A stretch of DNA of 64,000 nucleotides from Azolla caroliniana. Taxonomy: Eukaryota; Polypodiophyta. The translations under genes and the position numbers were made by a program. Numbering within the stretch: the stretch's first letter is position 1; every line of letters begins with the position of its first letter. The notes beneath the pieces were generated by a model. That model searched no databases and was not told the origin of the DNA. It saw only the letters and a program-made list of their open reading frames with translations. Below are positions 1 through 13,597 of this stretch, piece after piece. The stretch lies in contig JBHGNT010000022.1 in the NCBI GenBank assembly GCA_043228905.1, forward strand, positions 12,400,001-12,464,000, read 5' to 3'.

Positions 1-1194
1 AAAGACGGTGTAGTTCTTTCTCCCAATCATAATCTTTCCTAAGAAGAGAATCAACCTATCATGACCAATAATATACCAACAATAAAATTGGTAAGCAGGC
101 TTCTAAATACATCAATATGCCAAAACGTATTTATCTTAAACAAAACATCATAAAGTAGGCCTGAACCTTTTTGGTTACATCCAAATAAGCTTCATCAACA
201 CTTGCTCGCTCACAAATATCAGCATATTGATGGAAAATATCAAAAACACACTTGGATGCCTGTAAATGCAGTAACAAACTAGTTCATTTTAATACTCCTT
301 CTGAGTCATTGTCAAACAAATGCATAATAATTATATGCATTCTATAAATAAAACAAACAAGGGGATATTTTATAAAGATACATACTTGTCGATATCTTTC
401 CAGTGACACTTTCGTTGTGTTCCTCCTTGCTGCCACACCAAGACTCTGTTCATCTCCAATAGTCTCGACATGAACAAGGTGCAGACTCGGACACTGGAAA
501 TACAACAAGGTTTTGATAAGATGGGGAAGAAAGACAAAAGTGTGCATATAATAATTGGATATTCCATTGAGCTTCATCCATCTTGTGTGCTATTACCTAC
601 TAAAAATACAAAAAATTATGGTGCATTTCATAACATGAGCATTATTTTTATATCTGGGGACCTAACACATCACAATGGAGAGAAGAAATCTCACAATATC
701 ATACCAGCTGCAAAGCCGAAGAAAATAGTAGTCTGGTTACAAACAACATGAAAGAATGTGAGCTGCCTCTGTATTTGTCCTAAATGAGCAGGGAAACCAT
801 TGCCAATGACACTAAAATTCTCTTTGCTCATCTGTCCAACCACAGAATCAAACTTCTGGAAGATTCAAGTAGTGTAACTAGGAACTTAGTTTTTTTTCTT
901 TCAGCTTTTAATTTTTCTTTTGGTTCTAAGCTACACAGCTGAAGGAAGTGCTTCATAGAGAGTGTTTTTCCCATGGATAATGTCACCCCCCTTGGATATT
1001 AATATATCATCACCATCAACTCTCAAGCAGTTGGAATGGTAGTTCATGCAGTAGAATCATATGTCATGAAAATGAGATAACCCAAGTTCAATCCCTGACA
1101 TAGATCATATCCATTCTTTTATGAACATTTAAAAAACTATCTATTTTTCTCACTCCCATAGGTTATAATTCACCTCTGAAAAAGAGAATATGAT

Positions 1195-1242
<48 letters not shown>

Positions 1243-1992
1243 TTATCTATCTCCCAACTTAGTCAAAACATCCAAGATAGTTGCAACATTGAAGAAACTT
1301 TGGCAAATTAACAAAAGTAAGATCAATGTCGAGGTATACCTTGTGCAAAGCTTCAGATACTCGGTCATGTCGGACAACACCGGAAGCACGCGCCGCATAG
1401 TTAACTGCAATGAGACCTTCCCACTGCTGCACAGCCAAAGGCTGATCCCAAGGTATATTTAGCCTCACCTGTTCCACCTGAAAAACCAAAGGGGGAGCAA
1501 ATATATAAAAAGGCAAAAAGCATGGAAATATCCCTCAGGTTTTTTATTATTTCGCCAAATGCACCCAAATTTTTAATAATGCCCCTATGTTCTCATTATT
1601 TCCACAAATGCACGCGGACCCGCTTAGCAACCCCAGGTTTGAAAAAATTGTATGTGCAATTAGAGCAATTATATGATGAATTCATCCCCTTTTCCCTCAA
1701 CTATATGTGCTACTTGGAGCAACTTTTTTTTATAAACCTCTGGTTTCCCTCTTTCAAAGCTTGACCAGAGGGCATTTCCGGTCAAGGGGGAGATAGGGCA
1801 AGCCTTAGCAGTTGGGGAATTAAAGGAAAACAAGGGTTTCCCCTGATTGTTTCTTTGCTTCTTTGCTTGTTCGTTTCATTTCTTGAGATGTGTGATGAAA
1901 AGAGAAAGCTCTGACGGATAGTGGAGTGAACTTACTGCTGCATAGAAGCAATCCATGTCGACGTGCAGAATGACAGGTGGGGGCTCCTCCAT
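1..1992 (-). CDS. POLH: DNA polymerase eta (Y family, Rad30-like), 5' part of gene
   Basis: Translesion DNA polymerase that copies past UV photoproducts in the nucleus. Four exons join in phase: 1936-1992, 1340-1477, 386-493 and 167-259 (132 residues), all with GT-AG borders. Exon 1 starts at ATG 1992 and gives ILHVDMDCFYAA, the first metal-binding motif (Asp12). Exon 2 opens with VEQ and carries WEGLIAVNYAARASGV, the finger region. Exon 4 carries CERASVDEAYLDVT, the catalytic Asp123-Glu124 pair. The next exon probably begins within 1-60, where an open minus-strand frame is visible, but its border is unclear. The rest (thumb, little finger, PCNA/ubiquitin-binding tail) lies off the left edge. 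The NYAAR and KVSLERYR stretches resemble yeast Rad30 more than the flowering-plant Pol eta I recall. The family call is firm; the ortholog label is slightly less so. Confidence 0.88.
1036..1105 (+). repeat. tRNA-derived SINE-like fragment
   Basis: A Pol III-like A-box (ggtagttcatgcagt, near 1040) is followed about 45 bases on by a B-box-like stretch (caagttcaatccc, near 1085). The spacing fits a tRNA-derived SINE head. It lies in intron 1 or 2 of the Pol eta gene region, outside the exons. No tail or target duplication was found, so the call is tentative. Confidence 0.3.
1196..1252. repeat. (TCTA)n microsatellite
   Basis: About 14 ATCT/TCTA tetramers with one interruption (ATTT near the end), in an intron of the Pol eta gene. 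Confidence 0.95.
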
Positions 1993-3675
1993 AGCCTAAC
2001 ACGCATCAATACACACACAAAAAAACAGAAACCAAACAATTGCATATGTACATACTTTGGGCGCCAAACTCCTTCCTTCTCCTCCTCACAAAATCTCAAG
2101 GCTGATGTGGCGCAAACTCATTCGACGGTAGAAGTCCGTATGTTCCACGACCCGCCCGAACCAAGTAGAAGTGTGGGATGGATGCCTTCTGATCGTCACG
2201 GAATGATGGGTCGAACCCATTGCCCATCGGATTCAGGATTATGATTCAGATTCAAAATTTGGATTCGAATTCAGATTCAGATCATGAATAGAGATTTGGA
2301 TTTGGACTTGGATTCGGATTCAAATTTCACAATATAGATTTGGATTTGGATACGGATTCAAATTTCACAATAGAAGTTTGTTCGTCGGTGAGTCATTCAC
2401 CCCTTTTCAATCTATGATAAGTTGCTATCTTAATAGATGGGGCTTTGATTGCTAAGAAAGAGGGATCAACCCCGGGTAGTAGATACTCGATCGTACACTC
2501 TCATCATGTGATGAGTAGCTACAATCGAGGGGGAAGTACACTCCAATTGACAAATGGATCGAATTCATGGAGCCTTGCACATGGACTGGTTTCTTTGTTG
2601 GGTGGCTACTTGGACAAATGATGCAATGCGCCCTTTTTTGTTACAAGGAATATATAAAAATAAATGGATGTGTCAACACTTTAATTAAACCTTGTCTTAT
2701 TTTATATTCCAATGGTACAAAAATAATCTTTCGTTGTTTTGGGATTATTATGGAGGCTTTAGTTTAACATTACAAGAGTTGGACAACCTAGTAAAAGTGA
2801 GTGAGTGAGTGAGTGAGTGTGAATGTGCTTCTTGCATCCAAAATATGCGACAAGGAAGGGGGTTGCCTGTCCTTTCCCGTTCTTTGAGCACGCCTCCGGC
2901 TTAGAGCAAAAGCCCAGAAAACAAACATAAAGCACTGAAAGAGCGTTGCTTAGTGGCTGGCTTTGGCCGCCTTTACAACCAAAATACATAATTGCTATGG
3001 GAGCTTGCACAATTACAGGAGGTATGTTTACTACAGATTCCTACAGCACTGTTCGCGGGGTGGATAAATTAATTCCTGTAAGATATTTGTTTGCCGGGTT
3101 GTCCAAACTATTATTGATGTTGTGACCAAACTTCGCAAAAAAGTGGCTTGCCACAAGCTCTTAATAATATGGCTGTGATCTGCCACTATGTGCAATTATC
3201 TATTGGGATCCTCTGGCTCATAGCTATTCAACCAACGAAAATGGCATCCCATAAACATACTTCTGATCCGAACGAGTGGTTGTGTGTGTGGCAGTTGAGC
3301 AAGAAGCAAAAGCAGAACGTTTCATAAGAAACAAACATACAACTTACATTTCATAAGAAACAAAGAAGGTTCAATTTTTAGAACCACACCCCACAGTTAT
3401 TATGAGTAACATCAGAGACATTCCAAATTCAACTCCGCATTTGACAAGGCGCTTCTAGAAGCATATAGAATGCATGAACTATTCAAGTCCAAACCACAAA
3501 CAATGATTAAAATTATAACATCTCAAATTGTAATCACCCATAAACTTACATTGATCAGTATATACATATCCTTTGGCTATTGGATCTTCTCATCCCAAGC
3601 TCTAGGACTAACATTATCATACAAAATCAGATCATCAAGGAACTTGACACAAACTAGTGGAGGTTCCCAGTTCCT
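1993..3675. other. Intergenic: Pol eta start to SUD1 3' end
   Basis: No gene recognised. Around 2225-2380 there is a degenerate GGATTTGGATTC-type hexamer minisatellite, including a near-duplicate block ending in caaatttcacaat. A (GTGA)n run lies at 2793-2819. The region should hold the Pol eta promoter and the SUD1 3' UTR, both on the minus strand, but no core motif is clear. Confidence 0.6.
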
Positions 3676-6600
3676 TTATTCAGCGCGGACACTGCACCCT
3701 ACAGAGCTATGCCTTCTCCTTAGTCCCAATGATTGTTGACCCTCATCAAACTCCTCGATTCCATCTGCAGAACAACTTTGACCTTCAAATTCACGCTCCA
3801 TGTTTGCTTCGTCGATCAAAACTTCATCACCAACAACAGAGTCTGATCCATTCAGCATGCAAGACGTGTCAGAGATGTTTCCCTCCAGGTTCTCATCAGG
3901 TGTTGAGGAAGTGGCAGGTGCTGCACTCTTTTCTTCAATCTTTCTCTCACCAAAATTATGTAACCTCTTGCCGATAAGATATCTATCATCCCGAATGGCA
4001 TTGTGAAGCTCAGAAAGCCATTGTTGCAAACTTTTTATTCCATACCATACTATGCCAAGTAAGAGACAACCAGACCAAGCAAAGCGATAAACTGCTGAGT
4101 TCACAATAAGAGAATAGCCCAGCACAGGAAATACACCCCTTGCAAATACATAAGGAGCACATAGGGCTGTCAATAATGTCACAAGAATAGGTAAGACAAT
4201 CTCGCGCATGATCCAAACACCTCGAAGACGTGTGAACCCATCAGCCTTCACTCGTTCGAATTTAGTGCGCCAGCTATCATCAACTAATGGAGCAATTTGA
4301 CCAAACATTACCTGATCATAGGAGGAAATAAAAAGTATTTAGTAAGACCAAACTTCTCTTCATTGACTTTTGGTTAGCGTGGAGACAGTAATAGAAAGAA
4401 AGAAAGAAAGAAAGATATATTAACGTCTTTTAAGAGGCCAAAATGGCCTATAAGACCGAGAGAGAGAGAGAGAGAGAGAGGAGACTTACCAGCCTTGTCC
4501 AGATCTTCAGAAATACCAGCCCCAGAGCCCAATCTTGGTAAAGAAGGAAAACAGGACTCTCATCTACTGGAACACGCAGCGGAATTACAACTAACAGCTC
4601 GAACAGAAGACCAATCAACACAGGAATCACCACAATCTGCAGAATAGAAGACATTGAACAAGAATTACACAGTATACATTAGACAAAAATGGAAGATCTG
4701 AAAAGCTTAATAAATGTGATCATACCCATAAAGATAGAAGCATTGAGCTTTTTGTTATGATTCCAGTCCACTTCACGATTTGCATAAGTAGAATTTTAGC
4801 GTTGTGGGTTTTGAGATAATCAATAGCATACCCAATTGCCGCAATTGTTGCCCAGATGACATAGCAACCGATGTTGAACGCATATAAATCTACAAAGATA
4901 AGCTCAATCTCAACTATTATTCATATAAACACTTTCTTCAGACTAGCAGAATATTTAAACCAGTGCTTATACCATTGCATTTAACACCATATGATATTGG
5001 GATGCTGGATATGGAGGAAAATATTCCTCGACCAAGAGACACGGGCAACAGCATTACAGTTGAGTTGAAAAACAGCAGAGTAATCCATGCACCTATCAGA
5101 AGGAGTACTATTCGAAACACAAACATGTACCTAACACAACAAGTATAAACATGTGAATTATTTTGGTCTCATAGCTCAAGCCATTTCACATAAGAGCATA
5201 TAATATAAAACTTGAGCTATTTGCATTAGAACATAAAAGTTTGGCTATTTAGCATAGAGAGACACAAATATACCATTAAAGTACATTTTATTCTTGAAGA
5301 TAAACAGGTAATTAATAATAAAACAAATCCTCTGTATCCAATTTCAGAAATTACCGAATCATGTTTCTTACCCATTAAAGTAATTAGTTATCAACAAATT
5401 AACTGACAATTGGCAAGTCTAATTTATAATCAATTTAGCATTGTTTAACACCCATTGATGCACAATAACTACCATTCAGCACATAGTTAACAACAAAATT
5501 AACATAGTTAAATCAAAGTAGCTTTCTGGAAAAAGAATGGTGATTCAGTACCTATCCAAATTTGGATGGTAATTCCAGCATAAACAAAACTTACTCTTCA
5601 GATTCATTCTGTTGATCAACTTCCAACTCCACATTCTCAACAGCAACAGGAGGCTGCGCAACATCAAAACCATGCACAACTACCTCCCCTCCTCCCTGAT
5701 CATTTGCCTCCTCTGTTGCTGGAAGTAGAAACTCAGAAAGTCCTAAAGCCCAGCCCATCGAAGAGAACCAATATAAAAGAACAGTTTTTATTGTAGCTTT
5801 CGGTCTAAAATGTTCGATTGCAAAGGGAATGCAAATATGGAACAAGAGCATGTCAGCTGGTATTTCTGTAAACGGATCAGAAATTCTGCACAAAATGAAG
5901 CCTTATTATTAGATCACTGTAATCCTCTAAGCTTATCTATACGGAGCAAGAAGTATTAAGCCCCATTAGATCAACATAAACCATTGAGCTGATCTATAGA
6001 CCGCAACATATCAGATGTACCTGATATCAAGTGGAAATAATGACGGCGCGACCGATAAAGCTAGTTTTACTGGTAGAAATATTAGCATCACTATGAGACT
6101 GCCATAAACAACCACAGATAGAAGAACACGGCGAGCATGTTTATGAATCGGATCCTCGATTAAATCATGGAAAGGATTGTAATTAGGATCAGCAGGATCC
6201 CGCAGAAAGTACAGTACCCCTGGCCTGAGAACCTACAATCGCACATACAAAGTCAACACAAATGACTGATCACTAGATATATTTCCACACTTTCTGAAAA
6301 AAATGATTTAATTTCCATTAAATATTAACATCAAGCAACCCAAGATTTATACAGTACCTCTCGGAGTAAACTCACAAAGATACTAATGTGAAGCATATAC
6401 ACAATACCAACAAGCCAGTGCAAAAGAGAGCTTGTAAGAGGTGAAGCCCAGAAGAAAGCCATGCGATTACCCATTGTACCTCCAAACATGCTGAGCGTAC
6501 AAATATCTAGCCACCAACCACATAGGAGGGGAAACACTCCAAGTTCAACAAGCAAGAGAAAAGCAACTTTGATCATTGTCATCGTGTACTTTAGTGCTGA

Positions 6601-9600
6601 AAGAACCTGCCTTGCCACTGTTGGGGCAGCTTCAGCAATAGAGGCTACACCATGTAATCGACCAACTGTAAGTTGTTCTCCTCTCAAGTACTTGATCAAA
6701 GCTCGAAGAGCAAGGTGGAAACCAACTGCTACAATTATTACAGTGTAACCCGCTGCCACAGTTGTAACATCAGAAAACTTGAATGTTGTAGCATCTATAC
6801 CGGTTTCATCCACCTGCATTATAGATGGTCCTTGCATACTGGTATTGAATAGCATGTCTACAAAGGTGGGATTTCCCAACATTGAACTCTCAGGTGTATT
6901 TACCATGCCAGTTGTAGTGCTGGTATTTTTATTTACATCGAGGATTCCCAAGCTTAGAATATTATTTTCAGCAGATCCAAGAACCTCATTGAATGGTCCC
7001 ATAAGCATCAAGCGAGATGCCAGGGATAGGACTATACGCCCTAGAGTGAAAGGAAGGAAAGCCACCAGTCCAAGAAAAATTGCATTGCTTGCCAGTACCT
7101 GCAATAGTTGAACAAAACACAGGTGAAAAATCATAAAAATAAGCCATTAAGTTTATGTATATTAAGGCCTTCTCCAAACTTAAATACAAATAAATGCATT
7201 ACTTACTGTAATAGCATTCTCCAACAAGTGGAAAACGGGGCCTTGCATCCCAACGAGCTCATCAAAAGGAACATCTTCTGCACCATCCACATCATCTGCT
7301 CCATCAAACATTTGCTCAACATGTGCCTCTAAACGAGCAGCTTGCAGTTCGAGACGTGCTGCCACATTCTCAGCATTCCTTCTGATAAGTTGGCCTGCAC
7401 CTGCAGCTATACCTTGCCCTAAACCACCGCCTTCTCTGTTCCCACCACCACCTTCAACCCTATCACCTACCAACTGCCTCCTACCTCCTCTTGCCTGAAC
7501 ATCATCTTCCCTATCCACCTCAAGGCCACCTAACTCTCTTAAATGGCGGAAATATTCTCGCAGTGACGTAGCACCAAGAAAGATAAAAACAATACCAGCC
7601 GATAATAAAAATCCATGGAGACAATCAGTAAAAAATAAAGTGGGTGTCAGCCTCTGAATAAATAGTCGTTGCGCTTCTGATATACTTCGAATAAATGTCA
7701 AGCGCCAGATCCAGAAAGTTGTGAAAGGGATTAAAATCAGCCATATGGACATAACAAAGGTCAGCCGTAAGAAAAAATGCATTCCTCGACCTCCCTTAAT
7801 GGCCAGACCTAAAACGAATTCCCGGAATGACAATCTTATTGGTGCATTCTCGGCATACACAGGAGAAAATGAAAAGGGGTGCTTGCAAACCTGCATTGCC
7901 AATTCTCACATAGATTTAATACACATAGAAGTGCTAAATAACCAACTTATGCAATGTAATTGACAGATCATAGAGCTACTAAGGAGAAACATATTGCATT
8001 AGACACATTAGCTTTACAGAGTTATCAGCCTTCAAATACATAAGAAAGTATGTAATGTAATAAAATATATTATCAGTAGGTTTTTATAGACTTTTTTGAG
8101 TTGAAATCAAAACTGAGAGAAATAAGAATAAAAACATAAAAGAGAAGATCTCCCAACAGGTACTAAAGCAAAACATAACTATAATTCAAGAGAACGCAAA
8201 CAAAAGAAGAGCAACATCATCATCGCGTCTCTACGAAGCTAACACAACAATGAGGTTGGAAGTCCTGCCTGTCATGGATTCCACTCCCAGTCATAGCGGA
8301 ACCCACAACCAAACACAGAATGCGAATCACATAATTTTAGTGGTAAAAGCGTCCGCGTTTACAGTAGAAGCTCCTGGGGTGTGAGCTCGATGAAAAACAG
8401 AAAAAGAGATTTGAAAGATGTGTTCTGTTGGGACAGGACATCTGGTATAAAAATATGGAAGGTCTCTCTACCTGCATACGTTGAAGCTACACACCAATAT
8501 GTAAACCCTATATAACCAAGAGGCTAATCTCTTAACAGTGAATAATAGCTTGAGACTTGATCTTCAAAGAATGCTAAACAATAATGCAAAATACCTATGA
8601 CAATATTTTAAGATTCATAAAAAACAGTGCATTGTACTCCAGAGAATTCCAATAATATGGTCCACTATATTAAGAATATGGACAAGACCCATTATGTTGT
8701 GGCATATTAAGAATATGGAATGCTTAAGGTCAATTTCAAATCCAATGATAATATATGAAGAATATGGACGTGACACATTATGCTGTCACATATTAAGAAT
8801 ATGGAATGTTTGAGGTTAATTCATCTGTAATTAGTTCGCAAATTCCAAATTTATACTGTTGTGGTGAGGGCTGGTTATGGTTGGATCCACAGGCTACAAA
8901 TTCAATTCATTGAGGTTTTATCACTTTTGCAGCTCCATGGTCAAGAATATTTATTATTTACAAGCAAAGTTTCTACAGTGAAATACAAACACATGTCTTG
9001 AATTGAAATGGTTATGGAGGTTTTATATCAACCACTCTTGGCATTTGTGTTATTCATGAATACATAAACAAACCCCACATAATTTTTCCATAACACATAA
9101 GAAAACCTTAAGTTAACAGCATTATAATGGAGCAATTATGTTACTAATAAGAAAAGGATAAAGGGTTACAAGCATCATCATAGGTCTATACTAGCAAATT
9201 TTCCTCCTACACTGCAACAAACGATGCCAATTCAAAGTAGAATTTCCAAAACGTCCATGGCACATCGTTTATCAACACTACTTCATGCTAAACTTGAATG
9301 CCATATCTTTTCTAGAAGAAAACGATGCATCGATATATACCTTGCATGTCATTTCTCAACCCTTAAGTTATGATATTCTCATAGAGCAATTTACTCAGTA
9401 CACTACTTGAGAGGAAAAAGTCTACAACAGATCAATATCTCCCAATTTCCTCTCCTTTCAAAATTTTAAGAGAAATTGCCTCTCTTACTCTGTCGCTCTT
9501 ACTTTCATATATTAACCGGAACTACCACACGCTGCCTACAAATGTTTCCATTGAACATCCATAGAGCGTTTTTACAGTCCATGTAGACATAATAAAATAG

Positions 9601-10138
9601 CCGAGATGGATGTATTAGTGCGCACGTACACATCAGTAAAAAGCAAGGACAGAAAGAACTGACTTCACCATCTCCTTTCTTCTTTTTCACATAGAATTCG
9701 ACAGAAGTAACTCACCTCGCAGTGCCGAGCATTACTATGGTTGAGCCATTGAAGGAGGCAATCCTGGTGAACGTATTTGATGCTTCCACTGCAAGCACAT
9801 GGATGGTAGAGAGGCGATCCGTTCTCGCCAGATGTTCTACAGATGCGACAGACATCTTCCTCCTCCTCTTCTTCTTCTTCCTCATCCACATCTCCTTCTT
9901 CTTTCTCCGTTTTCATTTCTGGCTCTCCCTTGTTCGCTACTTTCTCCGCTTCTTCTTCTGCTGCTTCTGCTTCTGCTGCTTCTTCGACGCCATGCTTTGA
10001 TGATGCTTCTTTGTCGCCAAGGGTAGGCGTATGGACGGGGTTCTGAGAGGGAGGATCACTGTGTAGAGCTTCTTCGTCTGTGCTCTGAGGAACCCTAACC
10101 CTAGCCATGGCGACGCAACGATTTTCTCCATTTTCCAT
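3676..10138 (-). CDS. SUD1: ER membrane RING-CH E3 ubiquitin ligase, SUD1/CER9 (DOA10/MARCH6 type)
   Basis: Polytopic ER E3 ligase of the ERAD-C branch; the Arabidopsis ortholog acts on sterol (HMGR) regulation and cuticle. Nine exons, all in phase: 9716-10138, 7207-7890, 6358-7098, 6021-6232, 5595-5885, 4973-5130, 4726-4889, 4490-4636 and 3676-4311, giving 1151 residues (Arabidopsis is about 1108). The RING-CH domain is complete across intron 1: Cys97, Cys100, Cys114, Cys116, His124, Cys127, Cys140, Cys143 (C4HC3). Before it is an acidic run (Glu86-94). After it come many hydrophobic membrane segments separated by a Gly/Arg-rich linker in exon 2 and an acidic stretch in exon 5. The start at 10138 is the first Met with family-like sequence; Met11 is an alternative. 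The exon 9 tail (about residues 1050-1151) is polar and cytosolic-looking. No broken frame is seen. Confidence 0.95.
4393..4481. repeat. (GAAA)n and (AG)n microsatellites in SUD1 intron 8
   Basis: A GAAA run at about 4394-4414 and an AG run of about 12 units at 4458-4481. The AG run ends within 10 bases of the exon 8 splice donor (4489). Confidence 0.9.
7891..9715 (-). other. Long first intron of SUD1
   Basis: A 1.8-kb intron splitting the RING-CH domain between Cys140 and Cys143. It is AT-rich and contains no coding homology. A duplicated block around 'cacattatg..gt..catattaagaatatggaatg' occurs at about 8675-8740 and 8765-8830. A SINE-like piece lies at 8334-8398. Confidence 0.8.
8334..8398 (+). 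repeat. tRNA-derived SINE-like fragment
   Basis: A-box-like tagtggtaaaagcgtcc followed by gtgtgagctcgatg, a B-box-like stretch, about 40 bases on, inside SUD1 intron 1. It lacks a full cloverleaf, so it is not a tRNA gene. Confidence 0.35.
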
Positions 10139-10704
10139 ATTCATCCGACATATAAATATATCTGAATTATGACATATGGAAAGTGTTGGCACTTTTGTCC
10201 GCGTTCACACGGGGCCGCCCATAAGCCGCCCCCCCCAAGGCAAAACTACACACGGCAAGTCAATAAGTAAAGCCAATTGGATAAGACCTAAAAAAAACCC
10301 CACACAATACTCCCTAGGACACATAACTAAAATAAAACCCGATCGCACTTTGCTCTGTAGTTTTCTTGTGTTATATTAAGTCTCCTGAGAACCATAGAGT
10401 TTGGACCGCGTTTTCGTGTATTTAGTCCTTTTTTAGGGAGCAAAGATTTCGGTCCACCCAAGTCCGATTGCGAAAAAACTATGAGGTTGTGATCATTGTA
10501 GGGTAGCCGCTCACATCATGTTCGCCTCGATCTCCTCAACCTCATCGATCGGCAAAAAAAAAGAGATCGAAATATATTGTTTGTGGCAGCTCTAGTATAT
10601 TTGAGAGGTTATCTTTCCATTTCTTCCTCAGTGGGTAGGATATTCAACCCCTTCTTTTGTACAATAACCTTGCCTCGTTATATTGACAAATGCACCATGA
10701 TTCC

Positions 10705-10767
<63 letters not shown>

Positions 10768-13169
10768 AAATGGATATCTTTTTAATGTCCACTAGAGATT
10801 GATCGTGATCTATATGAGACGAGAGCAAGCCCACGGTGAGGATCGGAATTGAGTTCTCCCAAATTGATGGCTTTGATGTTATGTTGTATAATCCATGAAG
10901 CCAACAATTGAGAGAAAATGAAAATATACATACACACGTATATATAAGAGATTGAAATATCCCCATGGACCTAAGATATAGCATCTTAAAATGAAATAAA
11001 CAAAGAGTTTATATATGTGTGCATTGCATTGAATGCCTCATTCTATCTAAAAGTCTATTACATGCATCCTTTGTTCACCAATAAATCAATATTACGATAA
11101 CGTTTGAATTATACTAGCATCACATTCTTATGGTAAGTATTTTGAACCATTTGGTCTCATCGCTCTACTTCTTCTATTGACCAATCCAACTTGAAGATAT
11201 TCTTGAGTTAGCCTCTTGAGATGGGAAAGACCCTATTTACAAAACATTTTTTGGGAACCCCATTTGCTTGTTATTCTCAAAGTAAATTGTGATATAAAAT
11301 AACAATGTTCATTGCTTTAAACAGGCCTACCATTTTGTTTTAAGTGGCCATCACAATTGTGCAATGGTATGATAAAGTGCATGTTTTTTCGCCCTTGAAA
11401 GAGGATCCCTAGTATATTTACTATTGTTTGTTGCATTGCCTTTTGTAGAAAGGGAATTTTGAAAGTTATTCATTCTAGAAAAATTCTCATTATCACCAAT
11501 AGAAAATCTAAATTTGGATATATACGATGACAATTTCATCCGGTGAACTATTATGTCGGCAAGTATTATTATAGTAATTTGCCTTAAGAATTCTTTTTCG
11601 CCCTTGTCATGTCAAGTGTATATTTTTCTATAACTCCTCATGTGGTCCATTAACACGAGGCTAAGTATTATTATATCCCGATTATTTTAGTAGCCTAACC
11701 TTTAGGCAACGATATTGTTGCAAATCGCGTTTTTCCAACCCAAAAAGGGAATCACATTTATTGTTTCAACCATTCGATCGTACAGAGAGAACTTATGGAT
11801 GGCCTTTTGTAAGGAGAATTTTGTATTTTCACATTTGTGCATTACCTCCTAATTGGGCGCTCACTATTTGCATCATCCAACTAATATGTAAACAAGTATC
11901 ACGGTGATGTGTAATCCATTATTTCTATCATTCATCATTAAAATGCAATGCTATGGTTTTCTACATCTGGATTGTAGAAAAGAGGAATTGTAAAGTTATG
12001 CCACTATCTCTTGTTTGCTTTCAAGTTGAACATTATACATTATGTCATTGATCAACATTGACGTGCAAATGCAATTGTTTGCCCTGAGGCCATAGGCTAC
12101 AATTAGTCTGCATCCACCACGATGCCCACAAAATTGACCATAAGGTAAAGCTCGATGACTATTGTATGCAAAGGGATATATGTACACAACCAAGGACAAT
12201 ATATTGCCTCCTAAATTGCTTACATGGGACATACATCACATGTATGAATAATTGTCCTTTAATAACACATCCGGAGGTGCAAAAAAATGGATGTTGAAAT
12301 TGTAGTTGATTTTTTTAACCATGGTATCATTATGCAAACAATCATAATTGCAACTTAGTGTAGGACGCGATGAAGAAATATTTTGTGTTCAATTGGCTTG
12401 ACTAGTACACATATATGTTTTTTTAGTGCCATGTATAGAAAACATGGAAACGAAGTTCTGAATCATATATGTTGATCATCACATGCCTTGCCTATTCTTT
12501 GGCTCTTCTCCCAATGTTGGTGGCTTGGTAATTGTGTAACACCTTAAACAATGTCGTGTAGGCAAATATTGGCATTCAAACTTTTACGAACTAGGTTTCA
12601 TTGAAGCGTGTGGATATGATCATATTTGACGATCATCATTTGTTGTGTCTATTCTTACGATATTCGTTTTAGAGTGCATGATCACTGGAAAAGTATAACT
12701 AGTAGATGACCAATAAAGATGCCTATCATAAGTTGATCGTAGATAGACACTAGTTGGCGCCGAATGGGTCCCTTAACTGTTAGCGAGTTTTAAGTATTTG
12801 ATATTTACCCCATCATAAAGAGCAACACCAAATATGGTCCAATGATCCGAGTAACATAGTATCCCGCATGATTTTCCACCAAATTGGAAATTTAGAGGTA
12901 CTATGGTGAAAGTTGTGTAAGGCCGAAGCGAAAAAAAGAGAGAGGAAGAAACAGAACAAGACAAAATGAAGCAAAAGAAACATATGAATCTTTATTTTCA
13001 TTCATATACGAAGAACAAAATGCTAGAATTATGATGTGAAATGCTACTAGATTATAACGAATCTAATGGCATGAACAAGATGATTAAAAGCCAAATAAAA
13101 ATGTTCAGGCGGACGAACATGAATTGTCCGGGTGGACATAAAATGTTCGGGCATAGATAGAGAAGAAAG
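10139..13169. other. Intergenic region upstream of SUD1
   Basis: About 3 kb of AT-rich DNA with no coding homology recognised on either strand. It contains a compound (GT)n(GA)n microsatellite at 10706-10766. The SUD1 promoter must lie just right of 10138, but no convincing TATA box at a sensible distance was seen. Confidence 0.6.
10706..10766. repeat. Compound (GT)n(GA)n microsatellite
   Basis: About 19 GT units followed directly by about 11 GA units. The open frames across it (CVCVCV..ERERER) are artefacts. Confidence 0.95.
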
Positions 13170-13461
13170 AGTACTCTTAATTTTCAACCTGAAGAAGAAG
13201 AAAGAAAAAAGAAGCTTTAGGGTTTAGATAGAGAAGAAACAAAGTATTGTTTCTTTTCAGCCTGAAGAAGAAAAAAAGAAAAAAGAAGCTTTAGGGTTTA
13301 GATAGAGAAGAAACAGAGTACTGTTTCTTCTCAGCCTGAAGAAGAAAAAAAGAAAAAAGAAGCTTTAGGGTTTAGATAGAGAAGAAACAAAGTATTGTTT
13401 CTTCTTAGCCTGAAGAAGAAAAAAGAAAAAAGAAGCTTTAGGGTTTAGATAGAGAATAAAT
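13170..13461. repeat. 74-bp tandem repeat, about four copies
   Basis: Units built on gaagctttagggtttagat recur at 13211, 13285, 13359 and 13432 (spacing 74, 74, 73). Each unit carries TTTAGGGTTTAG, a short match to the plant telomere motif, within a purine-rich GAAGAAA background. The array stops exactly where the copia 5' LTR begins. Confidence 0.85.
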
Positions 13462-13597
13462 TGTTGGGTCTATCCACTCAAGTGGAGCCCACGACATGGA
13501 GTCGGCCTAGAACCGACTGCTGACTCAAGCAACTCAACCTCAGTTAAAAACTGAAATCATTATAATTATTATTTAACTATATATATAGTCATGTCAA

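Noticed and set aside
9722-10046. Plus-strand frames opposite SUD1 exon 1
   Set aside because: Ser/Leu/Phe-rich shadows of the Glu-rich acidic tract coding strand.
10628-10984. 118-residue minus-strand frame
   Set aside because: Largely the translation of the (GT)n(GA)n microsatellite.
13170-13461. Interstitial telomere
   Set aside because: Only about 1.7 telomere units per 74-bp repeat; not a TTTAGGG array.
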